A stretch of DNA of 64,000 bases from positions 3,286,001 to 3,350,000 of the forward strand of contig NC_017586.1 in the NCBI RefSeq assembly GCF_000240165.1, given 5' to 3'. Below, piece after piece: positions 45,224-54,158 of this stretch. Source of the stretch: Streptantibioticus cattleyicolor NRRL 8057 = DSM 46488. GTDB lineage: Bacteria; Actinomycetota; Actinomycetes; Streptomycetales; Streptomycetaceae. Each line of letters begins with the position of its first letter. Position 1 is the first letter of the stretch. Made by a program: the position numbers and the translations under genes. The notes under the pieces are model-generated. The model saw only the letters and a list, made by a program, of their open reading frames with translations. It was not told the DNA's origin and ran no database searches.

Positions 45224-46807
45224 GCCGCGGCAAAAGGCGGCCTGCGTCCCGCCAACTATCTGCGGCATCGCATGACGTCACCGGTGCCAAGGCGACCGAT
45301 GGCGAACAGCGAGGACATCACACGGCGGAGCCGGAAGGTACCCAGTACCTTCTGGAACCTGTGGACCCTGCGGCTCACCCCGCCCGACGGCACCGTCCCG
45401 CGCATCCTGGCTCCCGCCCTGGCCGCCGCCCTGCTGACCGTCGACAGCCGCACCGACTTCGACACCGCCACGGAACTCATGGGATCGGTGGCCGACCGTA
45501 TGGACGTCTCCCACGCCCTTCAGCGCTTGGACGATCAGCCGCAGTGGCCCCACATCGCCACCGCCCTGACCAGGCTGGCCGACTACCTCGACACCTCGGA
45601 CGTCCCCATCGACTACGCGCGGCGACGCAGTCTCGACTACACCACACTGCTGCCGCCGGGACGCTGGGGTGAGATCTGCCGCCGCACCGGCACACACCCC
45701 GGAGGCGAGCGCCGAGAACAGATCATCCGCTGCCACCTCTTCCAGCGCATCAGCGGATTCCCGCCCGAATTCGCGCCTGGCGCCCCGACCCTTGGTGCGG
45801 CGTTGTTCCGTACGGAATACTTCCGCTTCCTCGCCCTGCAGAGCCCGCAGTTGGCGGAGGCACTCGATGTCGAGGCGCAGGCCTTCCTCGCCACCCGGCA
45901 CATCCACGACGAGCCGGTCGCCTGGCAACCGCCCAAGGCCCTCCTGGACGGACTCGCCCTCCCCGGCCTCGACCCAGACCAAGTCGACCTACCACAACTG
46001 CATCGCCTCATCCGCCAGCGCAGGCACGCTGTCCAGTACGCGGCCGACGTCCTCGGCACTTCCGTCGAAGCCGTCCGGTACCTCCTGGGAGGACATCCCG
46101 CCCGACTGCCCCCGCCGACGACATCCCAGGGCACGGCCAGGGAAGACTACGCCAGGGCCATGCAGACCCTGCCGAAGGAACGCATGGCCCGTCTGTACCT
46201 CGACGAGCACCGTTCTCTGTCGCAGATCTCCGAGCTCACCGGCTTCTCCTACAGGGTGCTGACCCGTCTCGCCCGTGAGTACGCGATCCCGATGCGCAGG
46301 CGCGAGGATTACAAGAAGCATGCACCGGTCGAACGGGACTGGCTCTACGACCAGTACGTCGTGCACCGTCGGCTCTTGTCCGATCTCGCTCGCGAGAGGG
46401 GCATGCACACGAAGACCATGGCCGACTGGGCGCGTCACCACGAGATTCCACTTCGCCATGGCGGAGCACCCCCGGCTGCGTATCGCGCGCCGGACTGGGC
46501 TGCCCGTGTTCCGGCGGCCGTGCGGGACGCTCTGACCGCCCCCTACGCCTGGAAATGGTTGGAGATCGTCGTTGCCGCACTGCCGTACGCCACGATGAGG
46601 GAGGCAGCCCAGGCCCTCGGTGTCCACCCTTCCACGCTGATCAAGAAGATCAACGAATTCGAAAGGGAGCTGGGCCACGCCCTGATCGAACGTGCTGAAC
46701 GTGGCCGAGGGATGCGACCGACCCCGTTTGGTGCCGAGGTAGCGCAGGCCGTTAGGACGGCCATCACAGGCTCCAACAGAGCGGGGCCGCTCAGTTCCCC
46801 TGCATGA
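45224..46807 (+). pseudogene. tniQ 3' part with three helix-turn-helix regions
   Basis: The 527 codons completing an 886-residue TniQ/TnsD-like protein. They continue the frame broken at 42961 (LAAAKGGLRPANYL). Two sequence-similar HTH units follow (LSQISELTGFSYRVLTRL and LSDLARERGMHTKTMADW). The end is a winged helix like that of LysR regulators (TMREAAQALGVHPSTLIKKI ... ELGHALIERA ... MRPTPFG, reconstructed residues about 813-870). ATG 45272 could start a truncated 511-residue product. The extended DNA-binding part is what would recognise the dnaB-end target. Confidence 0.85.
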
Positions 46808-46825
46808 GGCTCGTCTAGGCCGTTT

Positions 46826-47320
46826 ATCAAAAGTGGATCTTGGGTTCTGAATGATCACGCTTGATGGGAAGGGGGCGAAGGCGGGGTGGCCGCCCGTCTG
46901 GCCTCGGCGGCGGCTGATCGACGGCATACGGTTTCGAGTCCGGACCGGTGTTCCCTGGCGGGATGTGCCCATCGAGTGGGGGCCGTGGGGCCGGGTCTAC
47001 GACCTGTTTCGCCGGTGGCCGGGTGACGCCCCGTACGCCGGAGGCGGCCCCTGCCGGGATGGCTGGGCTGGCGTCACGACGTACATCACCGGAACACACC
47101 TGCACGGGCCGGCCGCAGTCCGGCTGCCGCACGCGGCGGCGGGGTTTGACCACTGCACGACTACGGACGGATGGTGCGGGAGAGCGCGACAGGCTGCAGC
47201 CCTCTCGCCAAGACGACCTGCATGCCTGGAGCGTGACCCGCAGGTTTCGCGCGATGGCCGTGCTGCGCGGTGGACCGAATTTGAGAGTACGTTCCACTTC
47301 TTGATCAGACGAGGACCGTT
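46826..47320 (+). pseudogene. IS5-family transposase remnant
   Basis: Residual frame with IDGIRFRVRTGVPWRDVP and VYDLFRRWPGD, the N-terminal DUF4096 signature of IS5-type transposases, followed by scrambled sequence. Faint inverted ends (ATCAAAAGTGGATC near 46828 and TTCCACTTCTTGATCAG near 47298) suggest an internally deleted element. The rest of 46808-47399 has no gene; the GTG of the defence operon follows. Confidence 0.75.
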
Positions 47321-47399
47321 GGATACGCTCCACCGATACGGTGTGTGACGCTCAGGGAACATCCGGTGTGCAGCCACCGGTGCAGGGGGTGGGTGGGCT

Positions 47400-48374
47400 G
47401 TGCCTGACTCGATAGCCGTGCCGACGGGTGTCCAACCAATTAGCTTCGACGTGCACGCAGTCCGCGGGGGAAGTCCCGGCGGAGCCCGCGACGACTTCGA
47501 AACGATGATCGCTCAGCTTGCCGCCGCGACGACCCCAAACGTACGGTCCATCGCTGCCAACCCGGGCGACTGGGGTATCGACGCCTTCGCCGGAAACCTC
47601 GGCGGGGCGATCACAGTGTGGCAGTCCAAGTACTTCATGCCGGTCACCACCAAGAAGCACGTACAGCAGGTCAAAGACTCGCTCGACAACGTGCTGAAGG
47701 CAGCCGTCAAGAACGGCCACACCATCGCCAGCTGGATTCTGTGCATCCCCTCCAGCATGGACGGCCCCATGACGGCATGGTGGGACACGTGGACGAAGGC
47801 GAGGGAGAAGGAACACAGCCTCGTCATCCAACTCTGGGACGAGACCGCCCTCCGGAAGAAGCTGCTTAGCCCCGAGGGCGACGACGTGCGTCGCGGCTTC
47901 TACGAGACGTACGCTCAGGCCGTCCCTGCCCCCGTGGAGCAGCTTCGGCTGGTACTCGAAGTCGAGGACGACAAGGCAGCCGCCCTTGGCTCCGCCTTGT
48001 TCATTCGGCAGATGACTGAGGCCGGCCACGTGGAGCTGGACTCGGCCAAGAGGCAGTTTTTCAATGCCGATCTGGTGGCTCGAGAGATCGCGCACAAGGA
48101 TGTTCCGGCGGAGGTGGCGGCGCTCAGTTCCGCCGATGCGACGCTCCACGGTCTATGGGAGATGCAGTTCAACGAATGCGTGGCCGAGGACGCGCTTCGG
48201 GTTCTCCATACCCGTGTCTGGCGGGACGTACGCAACGAGCACGACAAACTGCCGAAGTCGCTCCGCCTGGAGCTGGTGCACAGCTGGGGGCTGGTCCACC
48301 GGCTCGTGGACAACCGCAAAGCGGGCTGGGTCAAACACTGGCGGCAGATCGCCGCCGAGCACTCCGACGGCTGA
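47400..48374 (+). CDS. Predicted PD-(D/E)xK-type effector of an ABC-3C-like defence operon
   Basis: 324 residues. The N-terminal half resembles Mrr/restriction-endonuclease-like folds: DDFE (E34), GDWGIDAFAG (D61) and AITVWQSKYF (Q75, K77), the E/D/QxK arrangement, followed by a helix that starts TTKKHVQQVKDSL. The C-terminal half is helical and unidentified. It is the first gene before a middle-component-like protein and a DUF3732-type ATPase, which is how nuclease effectors of ABC three-component systems are placed. The role as invading-DNA nuclease is inference. Confidence 0.75.
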   Translation: MPDSIAVPTGVQPISFDVHAVRGGSPGGARDDFETMIAQLAAATTPNVRSIAANPGDWGIDAFAGNLGGAITVWQSKYFMPVTTKKHVQQVKDSLDNVLKAAVKNGHTIASWILCIPSSMDGPMTAWWDTWTKAREKEHSLVIQLWDETALRKKLLSPEGDDVRRGFYETYAQAVPAPVEQLRLVLEVEDDKAAALGSALFIRQMTEAGHVELDSAKRQFFNADLVAREIAHKDVPAEVAALSSADATLHGLWEMQFNECVAEDALRVLHTRVWRDVRNEHDKLPKSLRLELVHSWGLVHRLVDNRKAGWVKHWRQIAAEHSDG

Positions 48375-48415
48375 CACGCCGTCTCCTGTCCTGTCAGACC
48401 TACGAGGAGTTCGCT

Positions 48416-48994
48416 GTGGAAGCACACCGGCCGGTGATGATGCCGGAGGACGAGGTGACCTTCCGGCTGGCGCAGCTGCTGCTTCTTCTCGACGCTGTCG
48501 CCGAACAGGACGTGAACGGGGCGAGCCTGGAGCGCATCGGGTACTACGACTTCCTGTCGGCGAATCCCTTCCTCGTCGTTGATTCCGACGGTCGGGAGGG
48601 CAATATGCTCAGGCTGGCCGGGTTCGATCCGCGGGTGCTCTCGTACGCGTCATCCTCGCAGCGCTTCACTAGTCGACGCGAGCGCATCCAGCACGATCTC
48701 GGACTGCTCGTGGCTTACGGGTGTTGCGAGGTCCACAACCGCAACGGCGCCTTCGCCTATTCGATCAGCAACCGCGGTCGGGAAATCGGGGCTCGCTTCA
48801 CCGCCACCTACGCCGCGTCGTTCACCACTGCGGCGTCCATCGTCGTGCGTCGCCTCCGCAAGCTCAGTGACAAGGCGCTGCGGGAACAGACCGCACGGTG
48901 GCTGCGACCGGATGGAGAGGGCGGGCCAGGTGCCGCGCTCCTCAGCGTGCTGGGGCCGGGACCGCAGGCACGTGACATGCCCTGGGAGGGATGA
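48416..48994 (+). CDS. ABC-3C-like middle component
   Basis: 192 residues from GTG 48416 with AGGAG seven bases before it. A small helical/winged protein: LAQLLLLLDAVAEQDVNGASLERIGYYDFLSANP is the typical start of middle components (the stretch LERIGYYDFLSANP is diagnostic), then SRRERIQHDLGLLVAYGCCEV and a helical C-terminal part. In this class it bridges effector and ATPase. The stop overlaps the ATPase start (ATGA). Confidence 0.78.
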   Translation: MEAHRPVMMPEDEVTFRLAQLLLLLDAVAEQDVNGASLERIGYYDFLSANPFLVVDSDGREGNMLRLAGFDPRVLSYASSSQRFTSRRERIQHDLGLLVAYGCCEVHNRNGAFAYSISNRGREIGARFTATYAASFTTAASIVVRRLRKLSDKALREQTARWLRPDGEGGPGAALLSVLGPGPQARDMPWEG

Positions 48995-51006
48995 CCACCA
49001 TGCAGCCTCTGCCTGGCATCCGGATCCGGCGACTGCGCCTTGCTGGCGTCAGCCGGAATTATGACGTCGATTTCACGCAGGACCAGCGGGTGCGGGACCT
49101 GTCCGTGGTGGCCGGAGCATTTAGTTCGGGTAAGACCGCGGTGCTGGAGTTCATCGCCTACGGCCTCGGTGGGAAGCGCCATCCACGGCATCCTGAGGTG
49201 CTGCGAAAGGTCCGTTCCTGCCTTCTGGAAGTCGAGCTGTCCGGCGAACCGCACGTCATCGAGCGTCCGGTCGGGGAGCCATCGAAGGTCGCCTACGTAC
49301 GCCGGGGGACGCTGGACAGTCCGCCGCTCTCCAAGCCTGAGAGCAGGACCATCGAGCCGGCGGGAGCGCCCGAGAGCCTCTCCGCTCTGCTGCTGGGGCA
49401 CTGCAAGCTCGAAGGTGTCCAACTGCGGGAGGCCCCCTCCAGCCGTGAGTCCCGGACCGACCCCCTGAGCATCCGCGACCTCATGAACCTTGCGTTCTTG
49501 CCCAACGAGCGCATCGCCTCCAAGAACTTCCTGTTTGAGAACGAGTACATGAAGAAGCACAAGCTGAAGCAGGTGGTCGACGTCGTCTTTGGCGTTCACG
49601 ACGACCGTGCTGTCGAGCTTGGGCAACGCATCAAGGAACTGGGCACCCGACTCACCCAGGCACGCTCCGAACTCGCCGCAGCACGGGCGTTCGTCGATGA
49701 GCAGGACGTTCCCACGGTCGGCGCGCTGACCGCTGAGCAATACCAAGGCGAGCTGCGGGAGCTGACCGAGCAGCTACGGGCCCTCGATGAGGCAGCGCAA
49801 GCCGGCACCACCTTCGCTGGGCGTCTGCGCCGCGAGCACCAGGAAGCTGCCCAGCGCGCCCGGCGAGCCGCTGGCGTGGTACGTGACTGCGAGACGCAAC
49901 TCACCCGGATGATGCCACTACGGGCGCAGTACGCGGACGACCTTGTCAAGCTCAATATGCTGGCCGAAGCGCAGCGCCTGTTTGACCCCCTCAGCGTCAC
50001 GACCTGCCCGGCGTGCCTGAATCGGCTGCCCGCCCCCCCGTCGGTCGAGAACGGCTCGTGCAGTCTGTGCAGCCACGAGCTACCCCACGGCGACGAGCAC
50101 CTGACGCTCGGCACCGCCACAGCCGAGCACTCGTCGGATGAAGGGCGGTTGGATGTCGCGGCCGAGATCAGGGCCACCAAGGCCCGTTTGCAGGAGATCA
50201 CTGCCTACGTTGAGGGCCTGGACAGCTCGCTCGCCACGTTGAAGCTCCAGGCGGAAGACGCCGCCATCGACGAAGAACGTGCCGCGGCCGCTGTCGACGA
50301 AGCCACTTCGCCCACCGTCACCCCGTTCCTCGCCGCTCGCGACAACCTCCAGCGCCGGCGCGAGGAAGTCCTCCGTCATCTCCAGCACGCCGAGAACGCG
50401 ACGAAGCTTCAGGCTGGCCTGGAGAAGCGTGCCGCGCTCGTGGAGCGGCAGGAGGCACAGATCGAACGCCTGCGGGAGGAACGCGACCGGCTGGGAGATG
50501 CCGCACAGGACCGGGACCTGGCCGTCGGCCGAATCAGCGGCCGGTACGGCGAACTCCTGCGGCAGTGGCGCTACCCGAAACTCAGCCAGCCGGTGATTGA
50601 CACGAACCTGGTTCCTCACGTACGCGGCGACTCCTACCGCGAGGCATCATCCGGCGCCCGAACGCTCCTGACCTTGGCCTGGCAGCTGGCCGTCTTCGAG
50701 GTGGCCGTCGAAACATCGGCCGCCCACCCCGGCTTCCTCATGATCGACAGCCCGCAGAAGAACCTGGGCCACGGCGCCACCCGGGACGCGGTAATCGCGG
50801 ACGCGATCGCCATCGACGACTTCTACCGCCACCTGACCAGATGGCTGGGTGAAAAGGGCGCCGGTGCCCAGGTGATCATCGTCGACAACAGTCCGCCCAT
50901 GCTCGTGGAGGAGAACGTCGTGGTCCGGTACAGCCGCAATGAGGACCTGCCCCCCTACGGGCTGATCGACGACGAGACCACTACAGACGAAAGCCGCCCC
51001 GAATAA
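48991..51006 (+). CDS. SMC-like ATPase, DUF3732 type, of ABC-3C-like system
   Basis: 671 residues. Walker A GAFSSGKT (42-49) opens the N-terminal ATPase lobe. Two coiled-coil arms flank a zinc-hook-like pair CPAC (C339, C342) and CSLC (C357, C360). The C-terminal lobe has the signature-like SSGARTLLTLAWQL and Walker B FLMIDSPQKN (D586). The coils are short, so it is nearer to Rad50/DUF3732 ATPases than to SMC. It probably senses a DNA or nucleoprotein feature and releases the effector; that is known for the class only by comparison. Confidence 0.88.
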   Translation: MTTMQPLPGIRIRRLRLAGVSRNYDVDFTQDQRVRDLSVVAGAFSSGKTAVLEFIAYGLGGKRHPRHPEVLRKVRSCLLEVELSGEPHVIERPVGEPSKVAYVRRGTLDSPPLSKPESRTIEPAGAPESLSALLLGHCKLEGVQLREAPSSRESRTDPLSIRDLMNLAFLPNERIASKNFLFENEYMKKHKLKQVVDVVFGVHDDRAVELGQRIKELGTRLTQARSELAAARAFVDEQDVPTVGALTAEQYQGELRELTEQLRALDEAAQAGTTFAGRLRREHQEAAQRARRAAGVVRDCETQLTRMMPLRAQYADDLVKLNMLAEAQRLFDPLSVTTCPACLNRLPAPPSVENGSCSLCSHELPHGDEHLTLGTATAEHSSDEGRLDVAAEIRATKARLQEITAYVEGLDSSLATLKLQAEDAAIDEERAAAAVDEATSPTVTPFLAARDNLQRRREEVLRHLQHAENATKLQAGLEKRAALVERQEAQIERLREERDRLGDAAQDRDLAVGRISGRYGELLRQWRYPKLSQPVIDTNLVPHVRGDSYREASSGARTLLTLAWQLAVFEVAVETSAAHPGFLMIDSPQKNLGHGATRDAVIADAIAIDDFYRHLTRWLGEKGAGAQVIIVDNSPPMLVEENVVVRYSRNEDLPPYGLIDDETTTDESRPE

Positions 51007-51310
51007 CCTCCTCACCCCGTCGAAGCCATTCGCCTACCCGCCCCTGCGTCTGCCGCGGCGTTGGAGATCGGCCGCCAGTAGTCTCGGGGCGCGCCCGCGC
51101 GCCCTGGTGGTGTTGTGGTCATTTGGTTGTGGATCGTCGGGTTCGCCGGCGCTGACGGTCAGTAGTCGGAAGATCAGGTAACTGAGCCCTTTCAGCTGCC
51201 ACTCGACGATCCCAAGGCCTGCTTTTGATGCACGCCTAGCAGTCCCAACTCCTGTATTGAATAGTTCAGTTTGGAACGGTCGGAAACCCTGAAGACTGCC
51301 GGAGTGTGGG
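51007..51310. other. Intergenic stretch, no gene seen
   Basis: 304 bases between convergent ends of the ATPase gene and the specificity-like gene. I see no open frame with good codon use, no terminal repeats and no strong hairpin. The right half is less GC-rich (about 51170-51300) than the surroundings. Confidence 0.6.
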
Positions 51311-52772
51311 CTAGATCAAGCCGACCGCGGACAACGAAGCGCCCACAGCGGCATCGGGCAGAGTGTGACTATGGTCAAGGCTTTTCAGGACAGCCCCGCT
51401 GCGAGGAACTTGATCAACATGAAAAGTTGACCAGTTCCGGCACTTTGGGCACGGGCGGCCAATCAGAAACGGACGTAGGAGATGCAGTCCGTGCTCGCGA
51501 TCAATCAGATACAGGCTGTCGGGCTCAAGGTCGTTGCGGCTGCTCGACATGGTGTTGGTCGGGACTACCGGGTGGTCGCCCATCATGCTCCGATAGTCCA
51601 CAGTCGCAGACCCTAGCAACTGGTCCCATCGCACGTCCGTGAAGTGCGCCAGGCGTAGGTCGGCGAGAAAGCGTGCCCGGCCCAACAGCTTGAATAGATC
51701 AGCATGAGCGCTGCTCAGGGCAGCAGGAAGTTCTACCTGATCGGGGCCACGGTGGTGTGCAACGGCATTGCGCTGATCGTAGAGCCGCTTGCGCGCTGCT
51801 ACGGTCTCGGAACCTGCGAGCAGGGAACCGAACTCTTGGAGAGGGTGTTCTGCAGGTAGCGTCCTCCGCTTACGCCCGCTGACGATCTCCTCAAGAACCG
51901 CAACCCATTCCCCGAACCCGGGACCTGTGCGCCCCCCTGCCAATTTCTCCCGGATAGCGCGAACGGAGCTGAGTTCAATGCCCGCCTCACGGGCGAGCGC
52001 CGAGACTATCAGGGCACTGTAGCCGCACAGGATCTCAGCCGTGGCAAGTACCGCCTCATATGCCTCCTTCGGTTCGCCGGCACTCATCCGTACTTCTACT
52101 TCTCGCCAACGCGCGGCAATCGGAAATGGGAAACGTGTACGAATCGTGTAGCTGAACTCATCCAGCTGCGTGGCAGCTTCGACTCGCAGCCGCAGTGTCT
52201 GTCCAGAAGCGATGATCCGCTCACGCGCCTGAACGACGTTGCGGTCGCGGAACGCCGACTGCAGTAGCTGAGTCGCGGCACGTTGCCAATCGCTCATCCG
52301 CTCTCGGACGATGGCCAGATCGTCCAGGGCCGCAGCTAGAGCGTCGTCCAGAAGTGGAATTTCGAGGTTGACCAGCTCGCTCCGCTTCACACGGACAAGC
52401 CCGACTGTTCCGATGGCGATCGCCCGGAGGTCCGACGAGCGCAAGAAGGCGAGAATCCACCGCACATACCCGGGATCGAGTGGCGCGCGGGCGCGCAGTA
52501 CCAGCACGTTGTCACTCGCAACAGCTGGTAGGTCTGCCTCTGTAGCCACTGCGGCCCTGATACTGCCGTCCGCAGCGAGAATCTCAGTCGCGATCACGTC
52601 ACCGACCTCGAGCCGCGGGAGGCTATCCGGAGGCACCACCCAACTGCTCGTCGGATCGGGGGCGGCAAGTGAACCGTCGTGTCCGATGTCGCGGGGCACC
52701 ACGATGCGAATCGCTCCTGACGTGCCCGCAGGGACTTTTTCGCGTTTGAATCGGAGCCCCCCCACTTGGCTA
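51311..52772 (-). pseudogene. Type I specificity-like / HEPN-like protein, main part
   Basis: C-terminal 486 codons of a 507-residue protein split by an IS5-family element. The start resembles a type I restriction S-subunit recognition domain (VGGLRFKREKVPAG ... LEVGDVIATEIL ... DPGYVRWILAFLRS ... LVNLEIPLL). The middle is helical and ends with KRLYDQRNAVAHHRG, an R-x4-H motif of HEPN-type proteins. A CPKCRNW pair lies near the C-terminus. No methylase (HsdM) or translocase (HsdR) gene is in the transposon, so it is orphan. A chimaeric frame from the element (start 52837) could still be translated. Confidence 0.72.
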
Positions 52773-53641
52773 AGGGCTGTCCCGTAAATGATCTCTGACG
52801 GGTCTGGTGGCCTGCTGGTTTCTGCGTCACCCGGCAAGGACGAGGTTGTGCAGGCGGGCGATGCCGAGCATGGCGTGCTGGACGCCGTCGCCCTTCAGCC
52901 GGCAGTCGCGAAGGATCTTCCAGCCCTTCATCCGGGCGAAGACGTGCTCTACACGGGCGCGGACTTTGCGGTGGGAGGCGTTGTGCTCCTCCTTCCATTC
53001 CGGGAGTTCGGTCTGGCCCTTCTCGCGGCGGTGCGGGATGACCAGGCCGGTGCCCCGGTAGCCGCCATCTGCGATGACCGTGGTCTTGCCGACGGCGTCT
53101 TTCGCGCCGGACAGCTCCCACGCCTTGCAGTCGTTGCGGTTGCCTGCGACTGGTCGGCCGACCGCGACGACGAGCCGGGTGTCGGCGTCGATGACGACCT
53201 GGTGGTTGGTGGAGTACCGGTAGTTCTTGGACTGCTCGGCGATGGTGTGGTCACGGGTGGGAACGAGGGTGCCGTCCACGATGAGCACGGTGTCCTTGCG
53301 GAACCGCTTGCGCTGCTGGAGCGCGAGCGCGGGCCCGAGGTGGTCGATGATGCGGTCGGCCGCCGACTTGGACACCCCGAACAGCGGGGCCAGTTGGCGC
53401 AGGGTCAGGTTCGTCCGCCAGTACGCGGCGATCAGGAGCACGCGGTCCTCCAGCGGCAGGCTCCATGGCCGACCCTTGCGCACCGGGTCCACACCCTCAC
53501 GCCGGAGCGCGGTGATCAGCTTGCCGAACTGGCGCGGGCTCAGCCCAGTGAACGGGGCTATCCAGGAGGGCTCAGACGCCGTGATCACACCAGACACAGC
53601 CAGATCATCTCACCCGTGACCAGCAGTTACGGGACAGCCCT
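52773..53641 (-). mobile_element. IS5-family element in the specificity-like gene (869 bp)
   Basis: Inverted termini AGGGCTGTCCCGTAA and complement (about 52773-52787 and 53627-53641), flanked by TA (52771-52772 and 53642-53643). Removing it plus one TA joins LFSQVGGL in frame. Confidence 0.88.
52827..53597 (-). CDS. IS5-family transposase (DDE_Tnp_4 type)
   Basis: 256 residues from GTG 53597. N-terminal HTH_Tnp_4-like region (LTLRQLAPLFGVSKSAADRII), then the DDE core: VLIVDGTLVPT (D), TVIADGGYRGTG (D), RARVEHVFARMKGW (E). It appears complete, so the element may still be active. Confidence 0.93.
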   Translation of the reverse strand: MSGVITASEPSWIAPFTGLSPRQFGKLITALRREGVDPVRKGRPWSLPLEDRVLLIAAYWRTNLTLRQLAPLFGVSKSAADRIIDHLGPALALQQRKRFRKDTVLIVDGTLVPTRDHTIAEQSKNYRYSTNHQVVIDADTRLVVAVGRPVAGNRNDCKAWELSGAKDAVGKTTVIADGGYRGTGLVIPHRREKGQTELPEWKEEHNASHRKVRARVEHVFARMKGWKILRDCRLKGDGVQHAMLGIARLHNLVLAG

Positions 53642-53705
53642 TAAATAGCGAGCCCAGCGGAGTTCCGCTGGCCTGAACGACTCCACCTGAGTCACTGCTC
53701 TGCAC
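53642..53705 (-). pseudogene. 5' stub of the specificity-like gene
   Basis: GTG 53705 starts V-Q-S-S-D-S-G-G-V-V-Q-A-S-G-T-P-L-G-S-L-F; the 22nd codon is interrupted by the IS5-family element. An in-frame TAG upstream limits the start. It rejoins the frame at 52770. Confidence 0.65.
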
Positions 53706-53958
53706 GGTGCCCCCGACATCTCGCCCTACCTACGGCCAGCCTATTCCAGTTGATCGCCGAGCAGGATCAATATGCCCGTGAAGCTAGGTCTGGCCAACGC
53801 CTGGGAGGACCTGGAGACGATCCCACTCCGCACGGTGTAGAGGGACCCTGCCTCTGTGTAGTCCCTGCTCCCTCGACCCCGAGCAGGGACAAGATCCTGA
53901 GACAGGACGCCATGGCCCCTGAATGAGACGTGCTGAGAATGCGCAGGTCGCTACAACG

Positions 53959-53987
53959 GAATGGGACATTCCGATTGAGGGCCTACA
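53959..53987 (-). repeat. Distal transposon end
   Basis: Read inward: TGTAGG-N13-TGTCCCATTC, the same spacing as the other end. Followed by the second GGAGC (53988-53992). Near 53918-53934 AATGAGACGT repeats a motif found at about 35623 in the proximal end. Confidence 0.88.
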
Positions 53988-54016
53988 GGAGCCGACGCGG
54001 CGCGGGGAAGGTGTGA

Positions 54017-54048
54017 GGTACCGCTGTTTCACGTGAAACAGCGGTACC
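54017..54048. terminator. Perfect 32-bp palindrome with central parS
   Basis: Bases 54017-54032 are the exact reverse complement of 54033-54048. Before the transposon inserted, it lay about 31 bases after the dnaB stop codon, so it probably served as the dnaB terminator and a ParB site. Confidence 0.7.
54026..54039 (+). promoter_or_regulatory. parS site 12
   Basis: Exact match at the centre of the 32-bp palindrome, 39 bases beyond the transposon end. Confidence 0.95.
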
Positions 54049-54053
54049 GGACC

Positions 54054-54067
54054 GTTTCACGTGAAAC
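54054..54067 (+). promoter_or_regulatory. parS site 13
   Basis: Exact match 28 bases after site 12, between the palindrome and the MerR-type promoter. Confidence 0.95.
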
Positions 54068-54120
54068 ACCGCTCGCTCCGGCGGAAACCGGCTGGCAGCC
54101 GCCGGTCGAGGGGCCGTCGG

Positions 54121-54151
54121 TTGACCTTCAAGCGACCTGAAGCCCCACAAT
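54121..54151 (+). promoter_or_regulatory. MerR-type promoter with 19-bp spacer and dyad
   Basis: TTGACC (54121-54126) and CACAAT (54146-54151) are separated by 19 bases, the overlong spacer of MerR-activated promoters. It contains the dyad CTTCAAG-CGA-CCTGAAG (54126-54142). The ATG lies 8 bases after the -10 with no ribosome site, so the transcript is probably leaderless. Confidence 0.65.
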
Positions 54152-54158
54152 CGCCGCC

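Larger units (their letters stand above)
35556..53987 (+). mobile_element. Complete Tn7-like transposon, 18.4 kb
   Basis: Both ends read TGTAGG-N13-TGTCCCATTC inward, with outer TGT/ACA termini as in Tn7, and are bounded by GGAGC repeats. Inside are tnsAB (fused), a small acidic gene, tnsC, tniQ, then cargo: a three-gene ABC-3C-type defence operon, an orphan specificity-like gene and one unknown gene. The tnsAB-proximal end faces the dnaB stop codon, the same polarity Tn7 shows toward glmS. The element is now decayed: an IS3-type element splits tnsC, two IS630 copies split tniQ, and an IS5-type element splits the cargo gene. Confidence 0.93.

Noticed and set aside
51311-53705. A complete type I restriction-modification system
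   Set aside because: No methylase or translocase gene is present inside the element boundaries.
35556-53987. CRISPR-associated transposon
   Set aside because: No cas12k, cascade genes or repeat arrays were found anywhere inside.
35500-54100. Integrative conjugative element or prophage
   Set aside because: No integrase, replication, tra or capsid genes; ends and genes are Tn7-like.
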